From positions 1,988,001 through 2,052,000 of the forward strand of contig NZ_AP023368.1 of NCBI RefSeq assembly GCF_014218355.1: a stretch of 64,000 bases of DNA, in the 5' to 3' direction. Below, in pieces: positions 57,310 to 64,000 of this stretch. This stretch comes from Anaerocolumna chitinilytica (GTDB lineage: Bacteria; Bacillota; Clostridia; Lachnospirales; Lachnospiraceae). Position 1 is the stretch's first letter; the number at the start of each line of letters is the position of its first letter. Both the position numbers and the translations under genes were made by a program. The notes under the pieces were generated by a model. It was not told the DNA's origin, ran no database searches, and saw only the letters and a program-made list of their open reading frames with translations.

Positions 57310-57654
57310 ATGAAAAAAATAAAAGCAATTTTAATTGATTTTATAAAAGCAGCAATTCTTGGTTTAGCCATCTCGGCGACGGCAGGCGGGGTGCTTTTTT
57401 TAGCTGGTTTTCTTTCAGGAGGATTTAGGGAAGAGAGGGGATTGGAAGCAGGGAAAGACGGGCTGCTTCTTATCTCATCTCTGGGCATGTTCCTTTTGGC
57501 GGGAATGCTGTTAGCAAAAGGAAAAAAACCAGAGCAATTTTCGGAAATGGACAGCTGGAGGAAGCATTTTCGTATCATTGGTTATAAGACCGCCTTAGGT
57601 ATTATATGTGCGGCTTTTTTAGCGATAGCTTCTGTGATGGATATATTGCTATAA
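57310..57654 (+). CDS. small three-segment membrane protein of unknown function
   Basis: About 114 residues; ATG 57310 (AGAGGG upstream) rather than the ATG at 57295. It has hydrophobic segments at about 12-36, 52-70 and 90-112, separated by a short charged loop (GGFREERGLEAGKDG) and a longer one (KGKKPEQFSEMDSWRKHFR). I do not recognise a family with confidence; small DUF3899-like membrane proteins of Firmicutes look similar. Its neighbours (importer upstream, LysR gene convergent) do not indicate a job. Confidence 0.65.
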   Translation: MKKIKAILIDFIKAAILGLAISATAGGVLFLAGFLSGGFREERGLEAGKDGLLLISSLGMFLLAGMLLAKGKKPEQFSEMDSWRKHFRIIGYKTALGIICAAFLAIASVMDILL

Positions 57655-57696
57655 AATGGATGCACCCATACATCAGATGAAATAAGTAAATGAATT

Positions 57697-58581
57697 TTAT
57701 GCTCCGTTAGTAGCCAGTTGAATAAAAAGTTTCATAAGAGGACTAACCCATTTATTCTTGTGATGAGCGCAAACCGCTGTTAATTTACGGGAATCAATGG
57801 CGGTTTTGATTTTGCATAATTCGCCATTTTTTAACTCCTCTTCAACGGTAAAAGAAGGTAAATAAGAGATACCAACATCATTTTTAACAAGATTTTTGAT
57901 AGTTGGAATACTCCATAATTCAATGGTATGATCCAGCGTAATACTTCGGGATTTCAGATATTCCTCAAAGATTTGCCGAAAAATACAGTCAGGTTCGTCT
58001 ATAATAAAGGGCAGATTAAAATTCTGGTTTGGGGTAATGAAATCAGGGAATCTCTCTTTGATCCTGGGAGAAGCGACTAAATCCATTGTGTACTCACCTA
58101 TAGGGTAGGTCTGAAGAAATTCTTCGGAATCACATACATTTAGATAGAAGACACCCAGGTCTGTTTTTCCTGTTCTTATTTTTTCTAATATTTCATAGCA
58201 GTTCGTTGATTTCAGATACAGTTTTGCCTGCGGGGCAAGCTGGTGCAGTTCTTTCAGTACGGGAGCCATTTTATAACAGAGTAATGTTTCCCCCATTTCT
58301 ATTTGTAATCCCCCCTTTAAGTCATATAGGTTGTCACTAAAGCAGGATAACCTAGTCATAGAGTTTAGAACTTCCTCAACATGGGGAATTAATTCCTGAC
58401 CGGCTTTTGTCAGGATCATATTTCTTCCTATTTTTTCAAATATCTTTATAGAAAGTTCCCGTTCCAGCTGCTTCATCTGAAAGGTTATGGTTGACTGGGT
58501 ATAATTTAATTTTTCAGCAGCTTTCGTAAAATTGCCTTCAGAAACGATGGTTTTAAAGGTATGTAGATATTTGAGTTCCAT
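57697..58581 (-). CDS. LysR-family regulator, probably of the adjacent LysE-type exporter
   Basis: About 294 residues on the minus strand; the ATG at 58581 with AAAAGGAGAG before it is used instead of a longer open frame. The DNA-binding helix is MELKYLHTFKTIVSEGNFTKAAEKLNYTQ in the first part, then STITFQMKQLERELSIKIFEK. A type-2 periplasmic-binding effector domain follows (VYLNVCDSEEFL; VGISYLPSFTVEEEL). The divergent neighbour is a LysE-family exporter, the classic arrangement for amino acid export control. A dyad in the spacer is a good operator candidate. Confidence 0.88.
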   Translation of the reverse strand: MELKYLHTFKTIVSEGNFTKAAEKLNYTQSTITFQMKQLERELSIKIFEKIGRNMILTKAGQELIPHVEEVLNSMTRLSCFSDNLYDLKGGLQIEMGETLLCYKMAPVLKELHQLAPQAKLYLKSTNCYEILEKIRTGKTDLGVFYLNVCDSEEFLQTYPIGEYTMDLVASPRIKERFPDFITPNQNFNLPFIIDEPDCIFRQIFEEYLKSRSITLDHTIELWSIPTIKNLVKNDVGISYLPSFTVEEELKNGELCKIKTAIDSRKLTAVCAHHKNKWVSPLMKLFIQLATNGA

Positions 58582-58631
58582 GTTCTCTCCTTTTAATAGT
58601 TCAAAATATATGAAGTATATTATTAAAAGAT

Positions 58632-58649
58632 TCAATTTGATTAAATTGA
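58632..58649. promoter_or_regulatory. LysR-type operator candidate between lysR and lysE-type genes
   Basis: TCAATTT-GATT-AAATTGA is a perfect 7-bp inverted repeat with a 4-base spacer, containing the T-N11-A form of LysR sites. It lies in the 112-base divergent spacer. Confidence 0.6.
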
Positions 58650-58693
58650 TTTCTCTTCGTATTATATAAGAAAAAAAGGGAGATGACAAGAAC

Positions 58694-59272
58694 ATGGACT
58701 TAATTTTAAGCTATTTACCCTATGCTATTATAACGGCCTATACCCCGGGACCCAATAATATCCTGGTTCTGAATGCAGTTAGCAGAAAGGGAATCCGAAA
58801 GGGTAAGATGACACTGCTTGGTGTTGCTGCCGGCTTTTTTCTTGTAATGATTATCAGTGCAGCCGCTTGTCTGGAACTGTCCAGGATAATGCCGAAGTTA
58901 GCTGTGATTATGAAATATATCGGAGCTGTATATATCCTATGGCTTGCAATCCATATCCTCTTAAGTAAAGGAATGAATGATTCGGATGGACGAAAAAGTG
59001 ACTTCTGGGCAAGTTTTGGGCTGCAGTTTATTAATGTGAAGATTATTTTATATGCTATAACCATTTATACCGGGTATATCCTTCCCTATTCGAATTCTAA
59101 AGTATTGCTGAGTGCCAGTGTGGTCTGTAATACGTTAATAGGGATCTCAGGCTGTATTACCTGGGCATTTGCTGGACATCTGCTGCAAAATCAATATACC
59201 AAACATTATCGGATGCTGAATGTCTTGATGGCAGCCGTTTTGGTCTGGTGTGCTTTCCATCTAATAGTATAA
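58694..59272 (+). CDS. LysE/RhtB-family amino acid exporter
   Basis: A 192-residue protein with five to six membrane segments. The family signature PGPNNILVLNAVSRKGIRKG is at about residues 19-38, followed by LGVAAGFFLVMIISAA; FINVKIILYAITIYTGYI occurs in the middle. LysE/RhtB proteins export basic or neutral amino acids to prevent toxicity. It is divergent from a LysR gene with a shared dyad. AAGGGAGATG lies about 10 bases before the ATG. The amino acid exported is not known. Confidence 0.9.
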   Translation: MDLILSYLPYAIITAYTPGPNNILVLNAVSRKGIRKGKMTLLGVAAGFFLVMIISAAACLELSRIMPKLAVIMKYIGAVYILWLAIHILLSKGMNDSDGRKSDFWASFGLQFINVKIILYAITIYTGYILPYSNSKVLLSASVVCNTLIGISGCITWAFAGHLLQNQYTKHYRMLNVLMAAVLVWCAFHLIV

Positions 59273-59345
59273 TGCAACAATAAATCCATTAAAATGCATC
59301 GACATTTTTTAATACTTAATCCTAATATGAAATATTATAAAAAAA

Positions 59346-59396
59346 ATAGTTGCAAAGGAAACTATCCGGTGGTAATATAGTTGCAAAGGAAACTAT
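59346..59396 (+). promoter_or_regulatory. promoter covered by two identical MarR operators
   Basis: ATAGTTGCAAAGGAAACTAT occurs at 59346-59365 and again, identical, at 59377-59396, 31 bases apart (about three helical turns). Their ATAGTT/AACTAT ends are inverted. TTGCAA (59350-59355) and TAATAT (59373-59378) form a 17-base-spaced promoter, so one site covers each hexamer. A small hairpin AATGCCG/CGGCATT (59401-59419) follows. Confidence 0.75.
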
Positions 59397-59435
59397 ATGG
59401 AATGCCGAAATGCGGCATTACGTTAAAAAGAGTAA

Positions 59436-59921
59436 ATGAACTCATTTTTGAAAGGATACCACCAATCTATGAATACTATAGGTCAAGTCAATGCAGCAAT
59501 ATATCGTAATATGCAGATGCTGATAAGCAGCAGACTCTCAGAGTTAAACATCAAGAACGGACAGTATGATTTCTTCTTTGTAATATCGTTAAATGAAGGG
59601 ATTTCTCAAAAGCAGCTGAGTGAACATCTGCATATCGGGAAATCCACCACCGCTAAAGCTGTTAAGAACCTGGTCAGTAAAGGATATGTTGTAAAGCATA
59701 AGGATAAGAAGGATGTTCGGGTTGACCATCTATATCTGACAGAACTTGGACGAAAAGAAGCACCAACTGTTGCGAAAATATTTCAGGAGAATCTGGACGT
59801 AGCTTCAAAGGGTTTATCCGATGAAGAATCAGAGCAGCTTTTGTTTCTTATGAACAAAGTGCTTAATAACCTGATTATTGAAAATGCAACGCTATCAGGG
59901 AGGGATATTGAAATTGAATAA
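59436..59921 (+). CDS. MarR-family transcriptional regulator
   Basis: A 161-residue regulator; ATG 59436, with AAAAGAG upstream, or a possible internal start at 59469. The winged helix is ISQKQLSEHLHIGKSTTAKAVKNLV followed by GYVVKHKDKKDVRVDHLYLTELG in parts, typical of MarR. Two identical operators cover its promoter, so it should repress its own operon. The gene overlaps the MFS transporter gene by about 14 bases, and a flavodoxin gene follows, forming a MarR-MFS-flavodoxin operon probably induced by a drug-like or quinone-like compound. Confidence 0.9.
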   Translation: MNSFLKGYHQSMNTIGQVNAAIYRNMQMLISSRLSELNIKNGQYDFFFVISLNEGISQKQLSEHLHIGKSTTAKAVKNLVSKGYVVKHKDKKDVRVDHLYLTELGRKEAPTVAKIFQENLDVASKGLSDEESEQLLFLMNKVLNNLIIENATLSGRDIEIE

Positions 59922-61050
59922 GACAAAATTTTGGACAAGAAACTTTGTATTAATTACACTTGTGAATTTTTTTATGTTCTTTGCCTTCCAACTGTTTCCC
60001 TCAGCCCTGCCGCCTTATCTAAAATCTCTTGGAGCACCTGATAGCATATTAGGGCTGCTGCAGGGGGTAATAACAATTGCAACTTTACTTGTCCGTCCTT
60101 TTGCGGGACTAGCTCTTGACCGATATGGGCGGAAAGGATTATTTATTGCAGGGCTGATTGGTATGATGCTCTCAACGGCAGCTTACCGATTCTTTCCTGT
60201 GGTAGCTATTATCTTTGTGATTCGCTTTACCCACGGAATGGTCTGGGGACTATCAAATACTGCTTGCAGTACAGTAGCTTCTGATAGTATTGAAAAAGAA
60301 CGTTTTGCAGAAGGTATGGGATATTTCAGCCTAGCCAGCAGTATCGCTATGGCAATAGCGCCGGCTATAGCCCTTTCACTTGGTATGAAAAAAAATGTCT
60401 TACTGGCTTTAGCCTTTCTAATAGTAAGTCTTTTGCTGGCGTTTCTAATCAAATACCAAAAAGTACCGCATACACAGGGATTAGTGAAAAAGAAGGTGGC
60501 TCCTTATGCAAAAGAATCTATTCTGCCATCCTCTATAATGTTTCTTATAATGATTACTTATGGTTCTATTATGACCTTTTTAGCACTATATGGTGCAGAA
60601 AAATCTATCAAAGGTGTTGGTCTGTTCTTCACAGTGTATGCCGTGAGTATGCTGATAACCCGTCCCTATTTAGGAAGGTTAGTTGACCGGAAAGGTTTTG
60701 GTGCCGGGATATGGCCGGGAGTTATATTAATTCCCATTGCTTTGCTCATACTTTCAGTTAGCAGCAGTCTCTTGGCTTTTCTGGTATGTGCAGTATTTTA
60801 TGGAATTGGTATAGGAGCAGCACAGTCCAGCTTACAGACAATGGCTATCGTTAAGGTGCCAAAGGACAGAACCGGGGCTGCCAATGCCACCTTCTTTACC
60901 GGGTTCGACGGAGGAATAGGAGTAGGAGCAGTTTTAGCAGGATTTATATCCGCAATAACTGGGCATAGCGGTATGTTCGCATTTATGGCAGTATTTCCGA
61001 TACTTGCAGGAGTTCTTTATTATGTTTTATTAAAATATAAAAAACTATAG
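59908..61050 (+). CDS. MFS-family drug/metabolite exporter
   Basis: About 380 residues with twelve membrane segments. TTG 59908 (GGGAGGG upstream) or TTG 59914 could start it. MFS motif A appears as RPFAGLALDRYGRKGLFIAG after segment 2 and as RPYLGRLVDRKGFGAG in the second half. The segment pattern, with FTHGMVWGLSNTACSTVASD, resembles YfcJ/arabinose-efflux-like exporters of Firmicutes. It is co-transcribed with the MarR gene, so export of the regulator's ligand is the likely role. The substrate is unknown. Confidence 0.88.
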   Translation: MKLNKTKFWTRNFVLITLVNFFMFFAFQLFPSALPPYLKSLGAPDSILGLLQGVITIATLLVRPFAGLALDRYGRKGLFIAGLIGMMLSTAAYRFFPVVAIIFVIRFTHGMVWGLSNTACSTVASDSIEKERFAEGMGYFSLASSIAMAIAPAIALSLGMKKNVLLALAFLIVSLLLAFLIKYQKVPHTQGLVKKKVAPYAKESILPSSIMFLIMITYGSIMTFLALYGAEKSIKGVGLFFTVYAVSMLITRPYLGRLVDRKGFGAGIWPGVILIPIALLILSVSSSLLAFLVCAVFYGIGIGAAQSSLQTMAIVKVPKDRTGAANATFFTGFDGGIGVGAVLAGFISAITGHSGMFAFMAVFPILAGVLYYVLLKYKKL

Positions 61051-61069
61051 TTTATTAGGAGGAAGAGAT

Positions 61070-61513
61070 ATGAATATCAAGGTGTTTTATCATTCGACAA
61101 CCGGAAATACAGAAAAACTTGCCCGTGTTATCGCAGATGTAATGCAAGTGGAAGCTGAGAAGATAGAAAAGCATAATAGTGATTCTTTCTCAGAACCCGT
61201 CGATCTATTATTTATTGGAGATGGAGTCTATTTTGGTAAGCCAAACAAGAAGACCAGCTCATTTATTGCTACATTAGACCCCAAGGTTGTAAAGAATGTG
61301 GCTGTCTTTGCCAGCTATGGTGGGCAGAAGACCATTGGAAATGATATAAGTAAGCTTTTACAGGCAAAAGGGATTAGGGTCATAAGTGAGCCTTTTATCT
61401 GTAAGGGGCAGTCTTGGCTTGTACTTAACCGAAATCATCCAAATTCCAGTGAATTGAAGAAAGCCCGGGAATATGCCAGCAACATATATTCCAAGGTAAA
61501 TAGAACAGTGTAG
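61070..61513 (+). CDS. flavodoxin-domain protein
   Basis: A 147-residue flavodoxin-fold protein: KVFYHSTTGNTEKLARVIAD is the FMN phosphate loop, then FIGDGVYFGKPNKKTSSFIATLD and NVAVFASYGGQKTIGNDISKLLQ. It starts 19 bases after the MFS gene with AGGAGGAAGAG upstream, so it belongs to the MarR operon. It may reduce the compound that the operon detoxifies, or serve as an electron carrier. Confidence 0.88.
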   Translation: MNIKVFYHSTTGNTEKLARVIADVMQVEAEKIEKHNSDSFSEPVDLLFIGDGVYFGKPNKKTSSFIATLDPKVVKNVAVFASYGGQKTIGNDISKLLQAKGIRVISEPFICKGQSWLVLNRNHPNSSELKKAREYASNIYSKVNRTV

Positions 61514-61574
61514 AAATATGACATACAGTTGTCATGAAGTGTTGGTAAAATAAAGAAAAAAGGAGGCAGGATAG

Positions 61575-62078
61575 ATGAATGAATTTGCAAAAGCACTGAT
61601 TTGCGAATCAAAAAGCAGCAATATACCCGATGAACATAATTTATTTGGTTCATTGATAGGTGAGTGGGATTTTGAATGGATTGATATGCATGGTACAGAG
61701 CAGGAGAGGCATATCAAGGGTGAGTGGATTTTTTCCTGGGTCTTAGGTGGAATAGCCATCCAGGATGTATTCATCTGTCCATCCCGAGAAGAACGAATAA
61801 ATAATCACCAACCCGATGCGGAATATGGCACGACCATAAGAATATATAATCCTAAAACCCATGGATGGGATATATTTTATGGATGTACCGGTCAGATGAC
61901 TCGGTTGGAAGCAAGAAGAAACGGTGAAACAATCCTACTGACAGAAATCAAAGAAGGAAAAAAGAAGTGGATATTTTCAGAGGTTACGGAGAATTCCTTC
62001 CATTGGCAGAGCATGGGAACTCAGGACGGCGCCATATGGATACTTTATGGTGAGCTCTTTGCAACGCGAAAAATATAA
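61575..62078 (+). CDS. DUF1579-like protein of unknown function
   Basis: A 167-residue soluble protein. The sequence LFGSLIGEWDFEWIDMHGTEQERHIKGEW and WVLGGIAIQDVFI, then YGTTIRIYNPKTHGWDIFYGC, have the GxW and repeated beta-strand look of DUF1579/lipocalin-like small-molecule-binding proteins. Function unknown. AAAGGAGGCAGG precedes the start. The downstream DJ-1/PfpI gene lies 73 bases after its stop, so the two may be co-transcribed; the pair could be a stress-response unit, but this is inference. Confidence 0.7.
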   Translation: MNEFAKALICESKSSNIPDEHNLFGSLIGEWDFEWIDMHGTEQERHIKGEWIFSWVLGGIAIQDVFICPSREERINNHQPDAEYGTTIRIYNPKTHGWDIFYGCTGQMTRLEARRNGETILLTEIKEGKKKWIFSEVTENSFHWQSMGTQDGAIWILYGELFATRKI

Positions 62079-62151
62079 TATAATAGATTTGACAGCTCTT
62101 TGGCCCTTGTCTATAATGAAAGAAATGGAAATGCAAAGTGAGGATGATGAG

Positions 62152-62739
62152 GTGGATGTTAATATCCTGCTATTTACTGATTTTGAAACCTTAGATGTAT
62201 TCGGCCCGGTGGAAGTCTTGGGACATTGGAAGGATTATCAACTTCGTTATATTTCCGCCACCGGTGGTTTAATTAAAAGCCGCCAGGGTACAGAGATTCA
62301 GACAATGCCTGCAAAAGAGGCCGACTATTCCGGTATATTATTGATTCCCGGCGGTCAGGGGACAAGACTTCTTGTCAATAATCCTGAATTTATTGAACTA
62401 TTGAATCAGATGGCTTTAAAAGCGGAATATTGTCTTTGTGTGTGTACAGGTTCTGCTCTTTTGGCGAAAACCGGTTTATTGGATGGACATAGAGCTACAT
62501 CGAATAAGAGAGCTTTTGATTGGGTTAAATCTGTAAATACGAAGGTAGACTGGATTACAAAAGCGAGATGGGTAGTCGATGGCAAGTTCTATACTTCTTC
62601 GGGGGTATCGGCTGGAATTGATATGTCTCTTGGTTTTATCTCAGACAGATTCGGGGAAGCGGCAGCTGCCAAGATAGCTGATGCCATTGAATATATTTGG
62701 AATTCTGATAAAGAGAATGATATATTTGCTCAGGAATAA
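62152..62739 (+). CDS. DJ-1/PfpI-family protein
   Basis: About 195 residues from GTG 62152, which has AGTGAGGA 7 bases upstream; in-frame ATG codons at 62116-62131 lack a ribosome binding site. It begins VDVNILLFTDFETLDVFGPVEVLG, as usual for this group, and has the nucleophile elbow CVCTGSALLAKTGLLDG (central Cys of the CTG turn) and SGVSAGIDMSLGFIS. This places it with the isonitrile hydratase/GATase1 transcription-factor-like DJ-1 proteins but without a DNA-binding domain. The reaction is not predictable; glyoxalase, amidase or isonitrile hydratase are options. Confidence 0.85.
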   Translation: MDVNILLFTDFETLDVFGPVEVLGHWKDYQLRYISATGGLIKSRQGTEIQTMPAKEADYSGILLIPGGQGTRLLVNNPEFIELLNQMALKAEYCLCVCTGSALLAKTGLLDGHRATSNKRAFDWVKSVNTKVDWITKARWVVDGKFYTSSGVSAGIDMSLGFISDRFGEAAAAKIADAIEYIWNSDKENDIFAQE

Positions 62740-62839
62740 GCTGTTTACAAGATAATTGGCTTAATATCTACCGTTAAAATCAGCGGTTTAAATCTTTGGC
62801 TTTCATATATACGAATGAAAATTACATAAAAGAGGTCAT

Positions 62840-63751
62840 ATGAAAAGGTTGAATCTTCCATTAAAAAACAGCGTTTTATTCCAGCAGGCAGATACTGGTA
62901 AAGTAAAATTAAATATTCCCATAACTATCTTAATTTATTTTGCTCTATGGCTGATTGGACTGGCCTTGGGACGTTTGCTGGCAATGCCTGTTATAAATCT
63001 AATAAAACATTCAGGTGAACTTACAGAAAGTCTTTCTGTCGCGCTGAGGAAGTTTATCGTTTGCGGGACACAGATAATAATTTTCTTTTCCTGGGTAAAG
63101 TTTGCAGAACGCTGCCCGGTAAAATCCATAGGTTTTCAGGGCGGAAAACCGTTGCAATCATACATAATTGGCTGTATCGTAGGGGTATGCACAATCTCTG
63201 CAGTTACAGCCGTTTTGGTTTATACAGGTGAGGTTAAACTTCCAAGCGGCCAGATACAAGATAGGTACCTGATTATCAACATAAGCATTTTGGCATTGGG
63301 ATGGATAGTACAAAGTGCCTCAGAAGAAATTGCAATAAGAGGGTGGTTGATTCCACGTTTAGGAAATCGTACTAACCCTATTATTGCTATTGCAATAACC
63401 GCAGTTATATTTGGTATCCTCCATTTGTTTAGTTCCGGAGTAACGGTCTTATCCTTTGTTAATCTAACCTTGTCCGGTATATTCTTCGCCGTTTATGCGA
63501 TTCTTAACGGGAATATATGGGGAACCTGCGGACTGCATTTTGCCTGGAATTTTGCTCTTGGTAATATTTATGGATTTCCTGTCAGTGGCTTCTTAGCCAA
63601 CGGCAGTACAGTTTTTAAGGCACAAGAGATTGGACCTGCTTTTCTAACAGGTGGAAGTTTTGGACCAGAGGGTGGATTGGTAACAACCATTATGTTATCA
63701 GTGGCGATTATTGCGTTAGTGGTGAAAGAGAAGAGAAAGTCTTATAGCTGA
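62840..63751 (+). CDS. CPBP-family intramembrane metalloprotease (Abi-like)
   Basis: A 303-residue protein with about eight membrane segments. The three CPBP motifs are visible: SEEIAIRGWL (Glu162, Glu163, Arg167), FGILHL (His195) and HFAWN (His233, Asn237). CPBP proteases cleave proteins in the membrane; bacterial ones are tied to bacteriocin immunity or protein maturation. AAAGAGGTCAT precedes the ATG. No bacteriocin gene is adjacent, so the specific role is unknown. Confidence 0.88.
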   Translation: MKRLNLPLKNSVLFQQADTGKVKLNIPITILIYFALWLIGLALGRLLAMPVINLIKHSGELTESLSVALRKFIVCGTQIIIFFSWVKFAERCPVKSIGFQGGKPLQSYIIGCIVGVCTISAVTAVLVYTGEVKLPSGQIQDRYLIINISILALGWIVQSASEEIAIRGWLIPRLGNRTNPIIAIAITAVIFGILHLFSSGVTVLSFVNLTLSGIFFAVYAILNGNIWGTCGLHFAWNFALGNIYGFPVSGFLANGSTVFKAQEIGPAFLTGGSFGPEGGLVTTIMLSVAIIALVVKEKRKSYS

Positions 63752-63795
63752 TAATCATGGAAAGTAGTTTTTTCTATAATAAGGAGCGGACAGTT

Positions 63796-64000
63796 ATGTA
63801 TGTATATCTTATGAAGAATTTAAAGCCTCTCAATGAAGAGGTGGTAAAAAGTCACGTAGAACATCTAAGAGAATTAGATAGCACAGGGAAGCTTGTGCTT
63901 TGTGGGCCTTTCACAGATTATCCCGGCGGAATGGTAGTTTTCACAGCCAAAGATTTGGACGAGGCCATTACCATAGCGAATTCGGATCCTTTTATTGCCT
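63796..64000 (+). CDS. YCII-related domain protein (3' end outside window)
   Basis: The first 68 residues are seen. AAGGAG at 63781-63786 precedes ATG 63796. The text HLRELDSTGKLVLCGPFTDYPGGMVVF and ANSDPFIA match the YCII fold (conserved GPF and SDPF), a small ferredoxin-like dimer with a His/Asp site that acts in dehalogenation or as an uncharacterised accessory protein. The gene runs off the window end and is probably only about 90-95 residues long. Confidence 0.8.
   Translation, partial: MYVYLMKNLKPLNEEVVKSHVEHLRELDSTGKLVLCGPFTDYPGGMVVFTAKDLDEAITIANSDPFIA

Overview
The window looks like chromosome of a low-GC, Gram-positive anaerobe of the Lachnospiraceae type (Lachnoclostridium/Anaerocolumna-like). 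This rests on AT-rich DNA, strong AGGAGG ribosome binding sites with frequent TTG/GTG starts, TTGACA/TATAAT promoters, lipobox-bearing solute-binding proteins, a radical-SAM DUF512 protein, an EFR1-type flavodoxin-ferredoxin and a very rich glycoside hydrolase set. The taxon is an inference. I saw no rRNA, tRNA, CRISPR array, phage genes or transposase.

Layout. (1) 1-5900: small regulator/enzyme units: MarR with alpha/beta-hydrolase, MATE pump, two GNAT acetyltransferases, a cupin, and a TetR with flavin reductase operon with two clear operators. (2) 6104-14873: a cyclic beta-1,2-glucan synthase apparently split into two genes (GT84 + cyclisation region + first beta-sandwich, then GH94 phosphorylase). 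The junction carries three tandem copies of a hairpin repeat. An SGNH esterase follows. (3) 15996-25879: PadR, phosphate permease, TetR/EFR1 pair, a rifampicin-phosphotransferase-type enzyme, an ABC-2 exporter and a DUF512 protein. (4) 25880-26780: about 900 bp without a gene, holding two long (about 230 bp) palindromic elements in opposite orientation. (5) 26781-31065: LysR, MetE-like protein, SRPBCC protein, two divergent nitroreductases. (6) 31463-50757: a catabolic locus with a LacI regulator, GH2, GH29, a CUT1 sugar ABC transporter, GH130, a P-loop kinase, GH38, GH20 and GH3. (7) 51322-57149: a complete Opp-type ABC transporter, preceded by a third copy of the long palindromic element. 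(8) 57310-64000: a small membrane protein, LysR/LysE pair, MarR-MFS-flavodoxin operon, DUF1579-like and DJ-1/PfpI proteins, a CPBP protease, and a truncated YCII-type gene.

How genes work together. The GH2/GH29/GH130/GH38/GH20/GH3 set lacks visible signal peptides and sits around an oligosaccharide importer. Together the enzymes cover fucose, galactose, beta-HexNAc, alpha-mannose and the Man-beta-1,4-GlcNAc core, which points to uptake and cytoplasmic dismantling of N-glycan-like oligosaccharides. GTTAAC/TTAACGTTAA motifs recur at the LacI gene, the GH2 gene and the transporter, suggesting one regulon.

Most noteworthy are three repeat families in the spacers. First, a long-hairpin element of 226-232 bp (three copies) whose stem sequences differ but remain self-complementary, while an apical core (GTTTGAG ... 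AGCGAGTT) and the ends are conserved. Second, a short hairpin with a conserved TGCGAAATCC loop (four copies, directly after stop codons). Third, a GGGCTGTTGCA hairpin found four times, only in the glycan locus.
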